A stretch of 64,000 nucleotides of DNA from an uncultured Parafilimonas sp. (GCA_903882935.1 CAIRZB010000024.1:1-64000); one strand, 5' to 3'. Numbered from the stretch's first letter, positions 44,083 through 53,276 are shown. The notes: generated by a model not told the origin, from the letters alone. Made by a program: numbers and translations.

Positions 44083-44838
44083 ATGAAGCAGCTCGAAAAA
44101 ATTGATAAAAACCGCCTGCCCCGCCACATTGCTATTATTATGGATGGCAACGGGCGTTGGGCGCAGGAAAAAGGGCAGGACAGGTTGTACGGCCACTTTC
44201 ACGGTGTTGAAAGTGTGCGTAATATTGTTGAGGGTGCCTCAGAAATTGGTATTGAATACCTAACCCTGTACACTTTTAGCACCGAAAACTGGGACAGGCC
44301 GGCTTACGAGGTAACGGGCCTGATGGAGCTGCTGGTTGAAACCATAAAGAATGAGGTGCCGGTTTTAAACAAAAACAATATTCGGCTGCACGTAATTGGC
44401 GCAGTGGATATGTTGCCTGCCAATGCACAAAGGCAATTACAGGAAGCATTGGATGAAACCAGTCCAAATACAGGGCTTAACCTTATTTTGGCATTGAGTT
44501 ACAGCAGCCGTTGGGAGTTGGTGAATGCCGTAAAAAACATTGCACTTGATGTGCAGGCCGGTAAAATGGATGCTGCTTCCATAACGCAGGATACCTTACA
44601 AAATTACCTAAGCACCAGCGCTTTTCCTGACCCAGAGCTGATGATACGCACCAGCGGCGAATTTAGGATTAGCAATTTTTTGTTGTACCAGCTTGCCTAT
44701 GCCGAATTGTATTTTACAGATACCCGCTGGCCCGACTTTAGGAAGGAAAACCTGGTGGAAGCCATATTAGACTATCAGGCTAGGGAACGGCGTTTTGGCA
44801 AAATAAGTGCCCAAATACAGCAGGAAGCACTCGTATAA
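44083..44838 (+). CDS. uppS: Isoprenyl transferase (undecaprenyl diphosphate synthase)
   Basis: cis-Prenyltransferase making the C55 carrier lipid for peptidoglycan and polysaccharide synthesis. Motifs: RHIAIIMDGNGRWAQEKG with the catalytic Asp, LTLYTFSTENWDRP, LNLILALSYSSRWEL and PDPELMIRTSGEFRISNFLLYQLAYAELYFTDTRWPDF. At 251 residues it has family length. It is the head of the uppS-bamA-ompH-ompH cluster; bamA starts 136 bp later. Confidence 0.97.
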   Translation: MKQLEKIDKNRLPRHIAIIMDGNGRWAQEKGQDRLYGHFHGVESVRNIVEGASEIGIEYLTLYTFSTENWDRPAYEVTGLMELLVETIKNEVPVLNKNNIRLHVIGAVDMLPANAQRQLQEALDETSPNTGLNLILALSYSSRWELVNAVKNIALDVQAGKMDAASITQDTLQNYLSTSAFPDPELMIRTSGEFRISNFLLYQLAYAELYFTDTRWPDFRKENLVEAILDYQARERRFGKISAQIQQEALV

Positions 44839-44974
44839 TATTGCAGGTTAAAGGTTCTTAAAAAGTTATTTAACAAACACTTTTAAATATTCCCGTTAAT
44901 TTGCCGCCACTAAAATAAAACTGTTGGTCCGTACCTGCAGAATTTTGGCAACGCAAAACAAACAATACATCCGG

Positions 44975-47746
44975 ATGCAGAAGTTTTTAATATCATTTAT
45001 ACTGGCGGCTATAATTTGCCTGGTTTCTTTTAATGCGTATTCTCAAATACCGGGTAAAAGCCCAGTTAATCCATCCGATACCGCCGTTACCTCCATCAAT
45101 GCCGACTTGGTTAATATATATAACCAACGCACCCCCCAAAAATATAAGATTGCCGGTATTAAAGTTACCGGAAACAAATATTTTGACGAAGCACTACTTA
45201 TATCAGTAAGCGGCCTAAACATAGGCGATGAGGTTACCATACCCGGCGGCGAAAACTTTGCCCGGGCCATTACTAAACTGTGGGCCCAAAACTATTTTAG
45301 CGATGTAACCATTTATATTACTAAGCTGCAGGGCACCAGCATTTACTTAGAAATTAATGTTACTGAACGCCCCCGGCTGTCGAAGTTTTATTTTAAAGGC
45401 ATACCCAAAGGCCAGGCCGATGATATAAAAGACAAGGCGGGGCTTGTAGTAAACAGGGTTATTACCGAAAACATGAAGCGCACAGCCGTTGATGCCATAA
45501 AAAAGTTTTATTCAGAAAAAGGCAATCCTTTAACAACCGTGGTGGTTGAACAAAAGAAGGATTCTTTGTTTGAAAACACCGCGGTATTAAACTTTTACAT
45601 TAACAAAGGCAAAAAGGAACGTACAAACCAAATTAACTTTATTGACAATACCTTGGCCGACCAGAAGCTGAAGGGCAAGATGAAGGATACCAAGGAAATG
45701 ACGCATTTTACCTTGTACCCAATTGACGGTTCCGGCGGTTTAGCACCAGTTAAAGTGTATTCGTTTAAGGATTACTTACACGAAAAAGGCTACCTTACCT
45801 ACAGTAAAACAAAGCGTATATTGGCCCCTTACGTACGGTTAAACTTCTTCTCCAGCGCAAAGTTTAATGCCACCAAGTACGAGGATGACAAAAATAAAAT
45901 TATCGATTACTATAACTCCCAAGGTTATAGGGACATGTATATTGCTGCCGACAGCAAGCGATTGGATTCTGCACGCGGCACCGTTAACATTGATATAAAA
46001 GTAAATGAAGGCCATAAATACTATTTTGGCAACATAACTTGGCGTGGCAACACCAAATATTCAGATTCAATCTTGTCGCTGGTGCTGAACATTCATAAAG
46101 GCGATGTTTACAACTCAGAATTGTTGAATAAAAAGCTTGGTAAGAATGTTTCGCCCGAAGGTGGCGACATTAGCGGCCTGTACTACGACGAAGGGTACCT
46201 GTTCTTCCGTATTGACCCCGTTGAAACAGCCGTTTACAACGACACCATAGATTTTGAAATACGCATAAACGAAGGTGCGGTTGCCACTTGGAAGAATGTT
46301 AAAATTTCAGGCAACGAAAAAACCAAGGAATACGTTATCCGCCGCGAGCTAAGAACCTTGCCAGGTGATAAGTTTAGCCGTGAGTTGGTGATACGTTCCC
46401 AGCGCGAACTTTCGCAGCTTGGCTTTTTTGACGCAGAAAAAATTGAACCCGCCATTGTGCCAAACCCAGAAGATGGCACGGTGGACGTAACTTGGAAGTT
46501 GATTGAAAAATCGAGCAGCCAGCTAGAACTGAGTGCGGGTTTTGGCGGAGGCATCGGCCTAACCGGTACCTTGGGGGTTACCTTTAATAACTTCTCCATT
46601 AATAATATCTTCTCTAAAAAAGCTTGGGATCCCTTGCCCGAAGGCGATGGCCAGAAGTTGAGCATCCGTTTTCAAAGCAATGGTAAAGCATACAGGTCGT
46701 ACAATATGTCGTTTACCGAGCCTTGGTTGGGCGGTACCAAACGCAACTCTTTGTCAGTAAGCCTGTACGATACCAAGTTTTCAAATTCTTATAACCCGTA
46801 CACAGCAAGGTATAACAGCGGGGCAGACACCTCATATTTTAGAACCACTGGTTTTTCACTTGGTCTTGGCAAACAGTTAAAATGGCCGGATGACTTCTTT
46901 ACGTTTGGTGTAACATTAAACTATGCTTTGTACACGTTAAGAAACTATGCGATTGACAGAAGCCTGGTACTAAAAAATGGCTCATTGTATAACAACGGCC
47001 AATCAAACAACATCAGCTTTAAGTTTGCGTTGCAGCGTAACTCGGTTGACCAGCCAACATTCCCGCGCAAAGGGTCAAACCTATTGTTATCGTTGCAGTT
47101 AACACCGCCATATTCATTGTTTAACCCCAACGTGGTAAACAATAATAACCCATACAACCTTATTGAGTACCACAAATGGCGTTTTACCGGCGAATGGTAT
47201 GTGCCGCTTACACCGCCAACCGGTGCTGACAAAAACCAACAGCTGGTATTAAAAATGTCTGCCAAATATGGTTTTATGGGCCGGTACGACCGCAAGCTTG
47301 ATATTTCGCCGTTTGAGCGTTTTCAGGTGGGTGATGCCGGTTTGAGCAACAGTTATGCCTTGCTTGGTTACGACATTATTTCGCAGCGCGGCTACCCCGT
47401 GTACCAATCATCCAACGTTAGCCAAAACCCCGACCAAACAGGTGCTACCCAATATTTTACCATATTTAATAAGTACACTGCAGAACTTAGGTACCCGCTT
47501 AGCCTTAACCCTAGCAGTACCATTTACGCATTGGGCTTTTTTGAAGCAGCTAACGGATGGTATTCATTTAAGGAGTATAACCCCTTCCAGTTACGTCGCT
47601 CGGTGGGTATTGGCGCAAGGTTCTTCTTGCCAATGTTCGGCTTACTTGGTTTTGACTACGGTATAGGTTTAGACAGGGTAACCCCAGGTAATGGCTTGAA
47701 AGGTGCAGGGCGGTTTACATTTATGTTAGGGTATGAACCTGAGTAG
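44975..47746 (+). CDS. bamA: Outer membrane protein assembly factor BamA
   Basis: Central subunit that folds beta-barrel proteins into the outer membrane. 923 residues with signal peptide MQKFLISFILAAIICLVSFNAYSQ. Five POTRA-like repeats follow (for example KIAGIKVTGNKYFDEALLISVSGLNIGDEV, ITWRGNTKYSDSILSLVLNIHKGDVYN, VKISGNEKTKEYVIRRELRTLPGDKFS), then the Omp85 barrel from about residue 530 (LSAGFGGGIGLTGTLGVTFNNFS) to the C-terminal strand RFTFMLGYEPE. The longer POTRA region than in E. coli is normal for Bacteroidota. The ATG at 44975 is chosen for the signal peptide. Two Skp-like genes follow. Confidence 0.96.
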   Translation: MQKFLISFILAAIICLVSFNAYSQIPGKSPVNPSDTAVTSINADLVNIYNQRTPQKYKIAGIKVTGNKYFDEALLISVSGLNIGDEVTIPGGENFARAITKLWAQNYFSDVTIYITKLQGTSIYLEINVTERPRLSKFYFKGIPKGQADDIKDKAGLVVNRVITENMKRTAVDAIKKFYSEKGNPLTTVVVEQKKDSLFENTAVLNFYINKGKKERTNQINFIDNTLADQKLKGKMKDTKEMTHFTLYPIDGSGGLAPVKVYSFKDYLHEKGYLTYSKTKRILAPYVRLNFFSSAKFNATKYEDDKNKIIDYYNSQGYRDMYIAADSKRLDSARGTVNIDIKVNEGHKYYFGNITWRGNTKYSDSILSLVLNIHKGDVYNSELLNKKLGKNVSPEGGDISGLYYDEGYLFFRIDPVETAVYNDTIDFEIRINEGAVATWKNVKISGNEKTKEYVIRRELRTLPGDKFSRELVIRSQRELSQLGFFDAEKIEPAIVPNPEDGTVDVTWKLIEKSSSQLELSAGFGGGIGLTGTLGVTFNNFSINNIFSKKAWDPLPEGDGQKLSIRFQSNGKAYRSYNMSFTEPWLGGTKRNSLSVSLYDTKFSNSYNPYTARYNSGADTSYFRTTGFSLGLGKQLKWPDDFFTFGVTLNYALYTLRNYAIDRSLVLKNGSLYNNGQSNNISFKFALQRNSVDQPTFPRKGSNLLLSLQLTPPYSLFNPNVVNNNNPYNLIEYHKWRFTGEWYVPLTPPTGADKNQQLVLKMSAKYGFMGRYDRKLDISPFERFQVGDAGLSNSYALLGYDIISQRGYPVYQSSNVSQNPDQTGATQYFTIFNKYTAELRYPLSLNPSSTIYALGFFEAANGWYSFKEYNPFQLRRSVGIGARFFLPMFGLLGFDYGIGLDRVTPGNGLKGAGRFTFMLGYEPE

Positions 47747-47795
47747 TGTTTGTATTAATAAAATGGCTACTTTCATATCATTCAATAATTGTTAT

Positions 47796-48311
47796 ATGAA
47801 AAAGTTAATATTACCGTTGCTAATTGTATTGCTTGCAGGCTTTTCGGCCTCGGCCCAACGATATGCCGTTATAGATACAAAATATATTTTGGGAAAACTG
47901 CCTGAGTATACCCTTGCAGATAAGAAGTTGCAGGATTTAAGCAACCAATGGCAAAAAGAAATTGATGGCAAACAGACGTTGCTAAACCAAATGTATAAAG
48001 ATTTTGATGCTGAACAGTTTATGTTAAGCGATGAACTTAAAAAGAAGCGCGAAGACGAGCTGTTTAACAAAGAGAAGGAGTTGCGCGACCTACAAAAAAA
48101 GCGCTTTGGCTACGAGGGAGACCTTTTTAAAGAAAGGCAAAACCTAGTTAAGCCTTTGCAGGATAAGGTGTACAACGCCGTGCAGAAAATTGCCGCTGCG
48201 CGTGGGTACGATTTTATTCTGGATAAAAGTGAAGGAATTACCGTTATATTTGCCGACCCAAAATTGGACAAGAGCGATGACGTGCTAAGGGAATTGGGTG
48301 TAAAAAATTAG
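47796..48311 (+). CDS. OmpH/Skp-family periplasmic chaperone (first copy)
   Basis: 171 residues. Signal peptide MKKLILPLLIVLLAGFSASAQ, then YAVIDTKYILGKLPEYTLADKKLQDLS, the OmpH start, and a long charged coiled coil (about 45-125: KEIDGKQTLLNQMYKDFDAEQFMLSDELKKKREDELFNKEKELRDLQKKR) ending in VYNAVQKIAAARGYDFILDKSEGI. Skp-type trimers hold unfolded outer-membrane proteins for BamA. The ATG at 47796, 49 bp after bamA, is used; upstream codons overlap bamA. Coexpression with bamA is likely. Confidence 0.93.
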   Translation: MKKLILPLLIVLLAGFSASAQRYAVIDTKYILGKLPEYTLADKKLQDLSNQWQKEIDGKQTLLNQMYKDFDAEQFMLSDELKKKREDELFNKEKELRDLQKKRFGYEGDLFKERQNLVKPLQDKVYNAVQKIAAARGYDFILDKSEGITVIFADPKLDKSDDVLRELGVKN

Positions 48312-48345
48312 GGTGTAACCACAAAATATAAATAAAACAAAACAA

Positions 48346-48969
48346 ATGAAAAAGGTGTTCTTTACCTTCCTTGCGTTTGCAGGAATGTTTTTTGCAAGCG
48401 ATAAAGCCAGTGCACAATTTAAAGTAGGCGTTTTTGACATTGATGCAATGGTAACAGCCATGCCGGCTTACCGTACTGTAGACAGCCTGTTGAATATATA
48501 CCAAAATGATTCATTGGGTGCTGAATACAACGTATACTTAAGTGAATACAAACGTTTGGACAGTACAATAAAAGCAGATTCAGCGGCAAAGAAGCCAGAA
48601 GCTATCATTGCTTATAACAGGACGAAATTGCAAGAAAACTATGTTTACTTGGTTAATTGGAGGGATATAGCGCAACAAAAACTTTCTCAAAAGAAAGGTG
48701 TTTTAGCCCAAGGCCTATACCAAAAAGTGCAAGACGCATATTTAAAAGTACTGGAAGCTAAAAAATATAACCTTGTTTTAAAGCCAGGTGCGTATGAATA
48801 CGGCCCCCGTATTGACAACATTTTTATATCAGTTGCCAAAGAATTAAAGCTAACAGGCTTGCCACAGGAATACCTTATGTTGGGTGCTGACCCCGATGCC
48901 CCAGCACAAGGCCTAGCCCCAGCCGCTGCAGGTGCAAAACCAGCTGCCGGTGGTGCTAAAAAACCTTAG
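48346..48969 (+). CDS. OmpH/Skp-family periplasmic chaperone (second, diverged copy)
   Basis: 207 residues. Signal peptide MKKVFFTFLAFAGMFFASDKASAQ, then FKVGVFDIDAMVTAMPAYRTVDSLL, a coiled-coil centre less charged than in copy one, and AYLKVLEAKKYNLVLKPGAYEYG. The C-terminus has an Ala/Gly/Pro-rich tail (PAQGLAPAAAGAKPAAGGAKKP) absent in copy one. A 34-bp gap after the first ompH and a terminator after it mark the end of the operon. A paralogue with a possibly specialised client set (inference). Confidence 0.9.
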   Translation: MKKVFFTFLAFAGMFFASDKASAQFKVGVFDIDAMVTAMPAYRTVDSLLNIYQNDSLGAEYNVYLSEYKRLDSTIKADSAAKKPEAIIAYNRTKLQENYVYLVNWRDIAQQKLSQKKGVLAQGLYQKVQDAYLKVLEAKKYNLVLKPGAYEYGPRIDNIFISVAKELKLTGLPQEYLMLGADPDAPAQGLAPAAAGAKPAAGGAKKP

Positions 48970-48993
48970 TATATTAGCAAATAATAATATTGT

Positions 48994-49025
48994 AAATAAC
49001 CACGCCGGTACCGGCGTGGTTATTT
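48994..49025. terminator. 32-bp perfect palindrome between ompH and murI
   Basis: AAATAACCACGCCGGT and its exact reverse complement abut without a spacer, flanked by AT-rich sequence. It sits 25 bp after the ompH stop and 11 bp before the murI ATG. It acts as a terminator for the ompH transcript, but the same stem would be in the leader of any read-through murI message. Confidence 0.75.
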
Positions 49026-49036
49026 AATTTTGGTAC

Positions 49037-49864
49037 ATGCAAAAGGCACAGCCAATAGGGGTATTCGATTCGGGGTACGGCGGGTTAACCGTACTAAAGG
49101 AGATTGTAGAAAAACTGCCGGGGTACGACTATATTTATTTAGGCGACAATGCCCGTGCGCCCTATGGCAACCGTAGTTTTTCAACGGTGTACCAATACAC
49201 CCTGCAGTGCGTAAAGTGGTTTTTTCAGCAGGGGTGCCCGTTGGTTGTTTTAGCATGTAACACGGCCTCGGCCAAAGCCTTGCGTACCATACAGCAAAAT
49301 GACTTACCGATTATTGCCCCGGAAAAGCGGGTGTTAGGTGTTATAAGGCCAACCACAGAAGTGGTAGGCAATTACAGCGATTGTAAAAATGTGGGTATAT
49401 TGGCCACCAATGGCACGGTAAAGTCGGAGTCGTATGTGATTGAAATACACAAGTTCTTTCCCGATGTGGCAGTTTACCAGCAAGCCTGCCCCATGTGGGT
49501 GCCGTTGATTGAAAACAATGAGCATATGGGCCATGGTGCGGATTTTTTTATTAAAAAGAACCTTCGCCAATTATTTGCACAAAACCCACTGATTGACACC
49601 GTGTTGCTGGCTTGTACGCACTACCCCCTTATGTACGAAAAAATTGAGGAGTTTACCCCCTTGGGCGTTAAAATTATACCACAGGGCAACATTGTTGCCA
49701 ACAGCCTGGCCACCTACCTACAACGGCACCCAGAAATGGATAAGGAGATAAGTAAAAATGGCCACCGCCTTTTTTATACTACCGACTCCACAGAAGACTT
49801 TGAAGAAAAAGCAGCTATATTCTATGGCCAGCCAATTGTGGCGCGGCATGCCGATATTGGGTAG
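49037..49864 (+). CDS. murI: Glutamate racemase
   Basis: Makes D-glutamate for peptidoglycan, cofactor-independent. 275 residues. N-terminal IGVFDSGYGGLTVLKEI, YLGDNARAPYGNRS, the first catalytic Cys in LVVLACNTASAKAL and the second in TVLLACTHYPLMYEKI, with the D-S-G and C-T-H-Y-P motifs in the expected order. The start lies 11 bp after the palindrome that ends the ompH operon. Confidence 0.96.
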   Translation: MQKAQPIGVFDSGYGGLTVLKEIVEKLPGYDYIYLGDNARAPYGNRSFSTVYQYTLQCVKWFFQQGCPLVVLACNTASAKALRTIQQNDLPIIAPEKRVLGVIRPTTEVVGNYSDCKNVGILATNGTVKSESYVIEIHKFFPDVAVYQQACPMWVPLIENNEHMGHGADFFIKKNLRQLFAQNPLIDTVLLACTHYPLMYEKIEEFTPLGVKIIPQGNIVANSLATYLQRHPEMDKEISKNGHRLFYTTDSTEDFEEKAAIFYGQPIVARHADIG

Positions 49865-50004
49865 CTTAGCCTTAAGTTGGGGTTGTATTAGGGGGTGATA
49901 GCTTTTTAAGAACAGGCATTACTTCGGGACTAGAACTATCGGAAAGTTAATCGTATCAAATAGCTTTAAAGTCTTTGCAGCTATCATTCATCCAGATGAG
50001 CGGG

Positions 50005-50247
50005 TTAAACGATTGCCTTGTTCTTATGGAGGATATTGAGTTCTGATATAAAATACCAGCCCTGAAAATAGGTAATGATGGAATCAATTACATCCATATA
50101 ATTAACTTCGACTTTTTGTGATTTGTCGTTCGTATCTAATACTTCGCCATAAATAAAACGCAGCTTTTTGTGTTGTACATAGTCGCCTTTCTCAATATCT
50201 CCAGTGAATATTAAGTTTCTTGCCAACGTAGTAGTGTTTTTTAGCAT
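50005..50247 (-). CDS. Small protein of unknown function
   Basis: 80 residues, no signal peptide, no family recognised. The sequence (KGDYVQHKKLRFIYGEVL, KVEVNYMDVIDSIITYFQGWYFISEL) has a plausible mix of strands and helices and no repeat character. It is isolated between murI and glk, with over 100 bp on both sides. The composition supports coding, but without homologues it stays a candidate. Confidence 0.45.
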   Translation of the reverse strand: MLKNTTTLARNLIFTGDIEKGDYVQHKKLRFIYGEVLDTNDKSQKVEVNYMDVIDSIITYFQGWYFISELNILHKNKAIV

Positions 50248-50406
50248 ATGGCAAAGGTAAACCCGCTGCTTTGGCTAAACTTGATTTCAGTTAAGCGGCA
50301 ACATGACATACATCAACCCATATACTTTAATACATGTGCAGTTGCGTATTATGGCTATTGGATAGCCATCAGTAAAAAAGTACGGCAGCATATGTAAAAT
50401 ACTGTG

Positions 50407-51435
50407 TTATCCGCCAAAGGCAGCGTAGTAGGCCGCACCAAGCATGGGTGTTTTTTCGTTCATAATTACCTGAATGGGCATAAGGCTTACCAAGTCTTTT
50501 TGTTTGTCGCAGGTAATAAAGGTTTCATTAAAAAATGCTTGTTGAAACAGGCTGATGGTTTTGGGTGGTATGCCGCCGCTTAAATAAATGCCTCCGGTGG
50601 CCTTCATTTTCAAGGCAATAATGGTGCAAAGCCTGGCAACATGCTCCACAAAAAGGTTCATGGCGGCTACGCAAATTTCGGCGGTATTTTGCAAGGCGGC
50701 GGCACTTATAACAGCCGATGCATCCTGCCGGCGCATTTCTTCGGCCAGCCAGTCGGGCTCTTCCATATGCTTAACATCCCTGAAGAACTTGTATAACGAG
50801 TAGATGCCGGGGCCAGACACCGTATGCTCCCAACTTACAATGCCGTGTATCGTTTTTAGGTAGGCGTGCAGTTCTGTGTCAAGGTCAGTACGGGGCGCAA
50901 AATCGCAGTGGCCCCCCTCGGTAGCAAAAGGGCGGTAAAAAGCCCCGTCCCAAAATAAACCCGCCTCGCCCAAGCCGGTACCCGGTGCCACTATGGCCGC
51001 GTTGCCCGGTATGGGGCTGCCTGCATGCAGCGTTACCAAATCCTCGTCCTTCAGCATGGCCAAGCCATAGGCATTGGCCTCAAGGTCGTTCAGCAGGTTC
51101 ACTTTTTTAATGCCTGTTGCCTCGGTTATTTCGCTGGCCTTAATATGCCAGGAGAGGTTGGTCATTACAGCATTGTTGTTCACCACCGGCCCGGCCACGC
51201 CCGTGCAAAAGCTTTCGGGCATGGGCGTGTCATCCCCCGCAAGAAAGGTGGTAAGTATATCGGTTAACGAGTTGTACTGTTTGGAGTGGTACTGGTTTGT
51301 TTTTAGCACCGTTACTTCAGTACCCGTAAACTTAAAAATGGAAAGGTTAACCTTTGTGCCGCCCGCATCACCTGCCAATACTATCCGCTCGCCTTGGGCC
51401 TGCCGCATCCTGTCTGAATATATAATGGGTATCAC
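50407..51435 (-). CDS. glk: Glucokinase
   Basis: ATP-dependent phosphorylation of glucose. 342 residues of the Glk (PF02685) family: phosphate-1 motif IVLAGDAGGTKVNLSIF, CTGVAGPVVNNNAVMTNLSW, VNLLNDLEANAYGLA (catalytic Asp region), IVAPGTGLGEAGLFW, ATEGGHCDFAPR and the C-terminal GGIYLSGGIPPK. The start is taken at the ATG at 51435; the ATG nine codons on (MRQAQGERI) is an alternative, because a -7 box 17 bp upstream would leave a very short leader for the longer form. Confidence 0.93.
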   Translation of the reverse strand: MIPIIYSDRMRQAQGERIVLAGDAGGTKVNLSIFKFTGTEVTVLKTNQYHSKQYNSLTDILTTFLAGDDTPMPESFCTGVAGPVVNNNAVMTNLSWHIKASEITEATGIKKVNLLNDLEANAYGLAMLKDEDLVTLHAGSPIPGNAAIVAPGTGLGEAGLFWDGAFYRPFATEGGHCDFAPRTDLDTELHAYLKTIHGIVSWEHTVSGPGIYSLYKFFRDVKHMEEPDWLAEEMRRQDASAVISAAALQNTAEICVAAMNLFVEHVARLCTIIALKMKATGGIYLSGGIPPKTISLFQQAFFNETFITCDKQKDLVSLMPIQVIMNEKTPMLGAAYYAAFGG

Positions 51436-51451
51436 GTGGTAAAATTTTTGC

Positions 51452-51459
51452 CAAACTTA
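51452..51459 (-). promoter_or_regulatory. Bacteroidota -7 box of glk
   Basis: TAAGTTTG on the minus strand matches TAnnTTTG exactly, and a TTTA element lies 18 bp upstream (near 51478-51481), close to the known TTTG-N19-TAnnTTTG spacing. Confidence 0.6.
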
Positions 51460-51564
51460 GGATATATAAGTACACCGTAAACTATTGTACTTATTTTAGA
51501 ATACAGCCGCAGCTATTGGCGTACCACAATATCGCCCATCAAAATCTTAACGCAGCTGCAAGGT

Positions 51565-52641
51565 TTACAACCTACCATACAACGCCCGCAACTTCTCCCG
51601 CGTCATAATTTTTTCCCAATCGGTACCCAGGGCATTTTCCCACAACGGTTTAAGGCTAAGGGCAACATTCATCATAATGTCAAACTGGTTTTCGGTAAGG
51701 CCCTGGCATATACCCTGCGGAATATGGATGTTATGCCGCTCCACCATGCCTTTAAATTCCGCCACACCGGCAGGGTAATATTCCTCCAGGTGGTTCATTA
51801 CAATACAATTACCAATACCGTGTTTTGTGCCAAGCAGGTAAGCCAGGCCATAGCTAACCGCATGGGCCACGCCTACCTGTGAGTAGGCAATGCTCATGCC
51901 GCCTGCGTACGATGCCATCATCAGCTTATCATCACACTCCGCATCCCAGGTTTCCTTTTCAACAAACACTTCCCGGCAAAGCTGCAATGCTTTTTCGCCA
52001 TAACTTTTGCTAAACTCGTTCAGGTAGGTTCCTTCCAGGCTTTCAATGCAATGTATATAGCAATCCATGCCCGTATAAAAACGTTGGTTTGCGGGCGCAT
52101 TGGCTGTTAATTCGGGGTCAAGCACTATCTGGTCAAAAGGGGTAAAGTCGCTGTTCATGCCCAGTTTGCGGGTGGGGCCGGTTAAAACGGTGGTCCTGCT
52201 TACTTCTGCGCCGGTGCCGCTAAGGGTAGGTATGCCTACGTGGTACACGCCGGCTTGTTTCACCAAATCCCAGCCTTGGTAGTCGGCAGATGAGCCGGGG
52301 TTGGTCATCATCAATGCAACGGCTTTTGCCAGGTCCATCACGCTGCCTCCTCCAATGCCAATAATGCCGCTCACGTTGCCAAACTCGGCTTTCAGTTCCC
52401 GCGCAAGTTTATCCACTTGGGTGGTTTTAGGCTCGTAGGTAACATCAGCCATTATTATTTTGTCCTTGCCACGTAAAGGGATGCGGTTAAGCAAGGCGTT
52501 GTTTTCAAAAAAATGGTCAACCAAAAATATCATAGGTGCATCCCCGTTGCGGCGGGGTGCCAATATTTCGTCCAGTTGGTTAAAACTGCCCCTGCCATAC
52601 ACTACATACCCCACCATCCTGAAATTACGGAACTGTGCCAT
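51565..52641 (-). CDS. Iron-containing alcohol dehydrogenase, KdnB-like (Kdo 8-oxidase)
   Basis: 358 residues of the group III iron alcohol dehydrogenase family. N-terminus FRMVGYVVYGRGSFNQLDEIL, NAD(P) motif IIGIGGGSVMDLAKAVALMM, GIPTLSGTGAEVSRTTVL, and metal ligands Asp and His of GMDCYIHCIESLEG (D-x3-H) plus the pair in GVAHAVSYGLAYLLGTKHG (H-x13-H). The pattern GRGSF.QLD.IL...LVD and the short C-terminus fit 3-deoxy-manno-octulosonate 8-oxidase KdnB as I recall it. KdnB oxidises Kdo at C8 for transamination by KdnA, and a KdnA-like gene is in the same window (26750-27967). The superfamily is certain, the KdnB assignment moderate. Confidence 0.75.
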   Translation of the reverse strand: MAQFRNFRMVGYVVYGRGSFNQLDEILAPRRNGDAPMIFLVDHFFENNALLNRIPLRGKDKIIMADVTYEPKTTQVDKLARELKAEFGNVSGIIGIGGGSVMDLAKAVALMMTNPGSSADYQGWDLVKQAGVYHVGIPTLSGTGAEVSRTTVLTGPTRKLGMNSDFTPFDQIVLDPELTANAPANQRFYTGMDCYIHCIESLEGTYLNEFSKSYGEKALQLCREVFVEKETWDAECDDKLMMASYAGGMSIAYSQVGVAHAVSYGLAYLLGTKHGIGNCIVMNHLEEYYPAGVAEFKGMVERHNIHIPQGICQGLTENQFDIMMNVALSLKPLWENALGTDWEKIMTREKLRALYGRL

Positions 52642-52655
52642 AAAAAAAATTTGCG

Positions 52656-52663
52656 CAAAGTTA
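52656..52663 (-). promoter_or_regulatory. Bacteroidota -7 box of the KdnB-like gene
   Basis: TAACTTTG on the minus strand matches TAnnTTTG exactly, 15 bp upstream of the ATG. No clear -33 box was found. Confidence 0.45.
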
Positions 52664-52770
52664 ATATATAAAGGGTTATGGGTTGCTGGGTTTGCAAGCT
52701 CGTGCCAATTCTTAACTCGGGTGCAATTGCCAACTTGGCAACATGCATAAACCTGTTTAGGTTTTATCTT

Positions 52771-52868
52771 TTTCTTTTTTGTCTTGAAACAAAAAAGAAA
52801 GAAAAAAATTCAAGGCAAAGCCCGATCCCTCCGGGCGTCTTTGCCTTCCCACGCCTCCCCAGGGTGTA
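52771..52868 (+). repeat. Intergenic hairpin repeat, copy 1 (inverted partner at 53194-53276)
   Basis: First a perfect stem TTTCTTTTTTGT / ACAAAAAAGAAA (52771-52782, 52789-52800) with loop CTTGAA. Then a second structure GCAAAGCCCG...CGGGCGTCTTTGC (about 52815-52843) and CCTTCCCACGCCTCCCC. Open frames here are repeat artefacts. The gap 52642-53313 holds no gene. Confidence 0.75.
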
Positions 52869-53193
52869 GCAGCGCACTTTTTTCATGGGCCTGTTGCGTG
52901 ATACCTTTTTTGCTTGCTGGTTTAGATTCTGGCTACTGTTCTTGCGCAATTTACCCAGAATTGATGCTGTGAGATTTGGTGTTCAAAAATCATTGACTGT
53001 ATAACTTAAAAATATCCTCCTTTGGTTTTCTAGTGTTTTGTGTGGGTGACCAAATGAGGAGAATTCGGCTAAGCTGACAAAAACGGTAGTTTAGGGATTG
53101 AACAAACAGTGTAAGCTACGGTAGTTTAGTAATAGACCGGCTGTGATAAGGCATCAAGCAAGGTGCCTGCAAAAAAAGCACGCAGTTGCACGT

Positions 53194-53276
53194 GGGGAGG
53201 CGAGGGATGGCAAAGCGGCGGAGCATCGCGTTTGTCTTGATTTTTTTGCTTCTTTTTGCAGCAAGGCAAAAAGAAG
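53194..53276 (-). repeat. Intergenic hairpin repeat, copy 2 (inverted)
   Basis: Reverse-complement relative of copy 1: GGGGAGGCGAGGGATGGCAAAG matches the end of copy 1 on the other strand, and the perfect stem CTTCTTTTTGC / GCAAAAAGAAG (53249-53259, 53266-53276) with loop AGCAAG corresponds to the stem of copy 1. Stem bases differ between copies but still pair. It ends 38 bp before polA. Confidence 0.75.
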
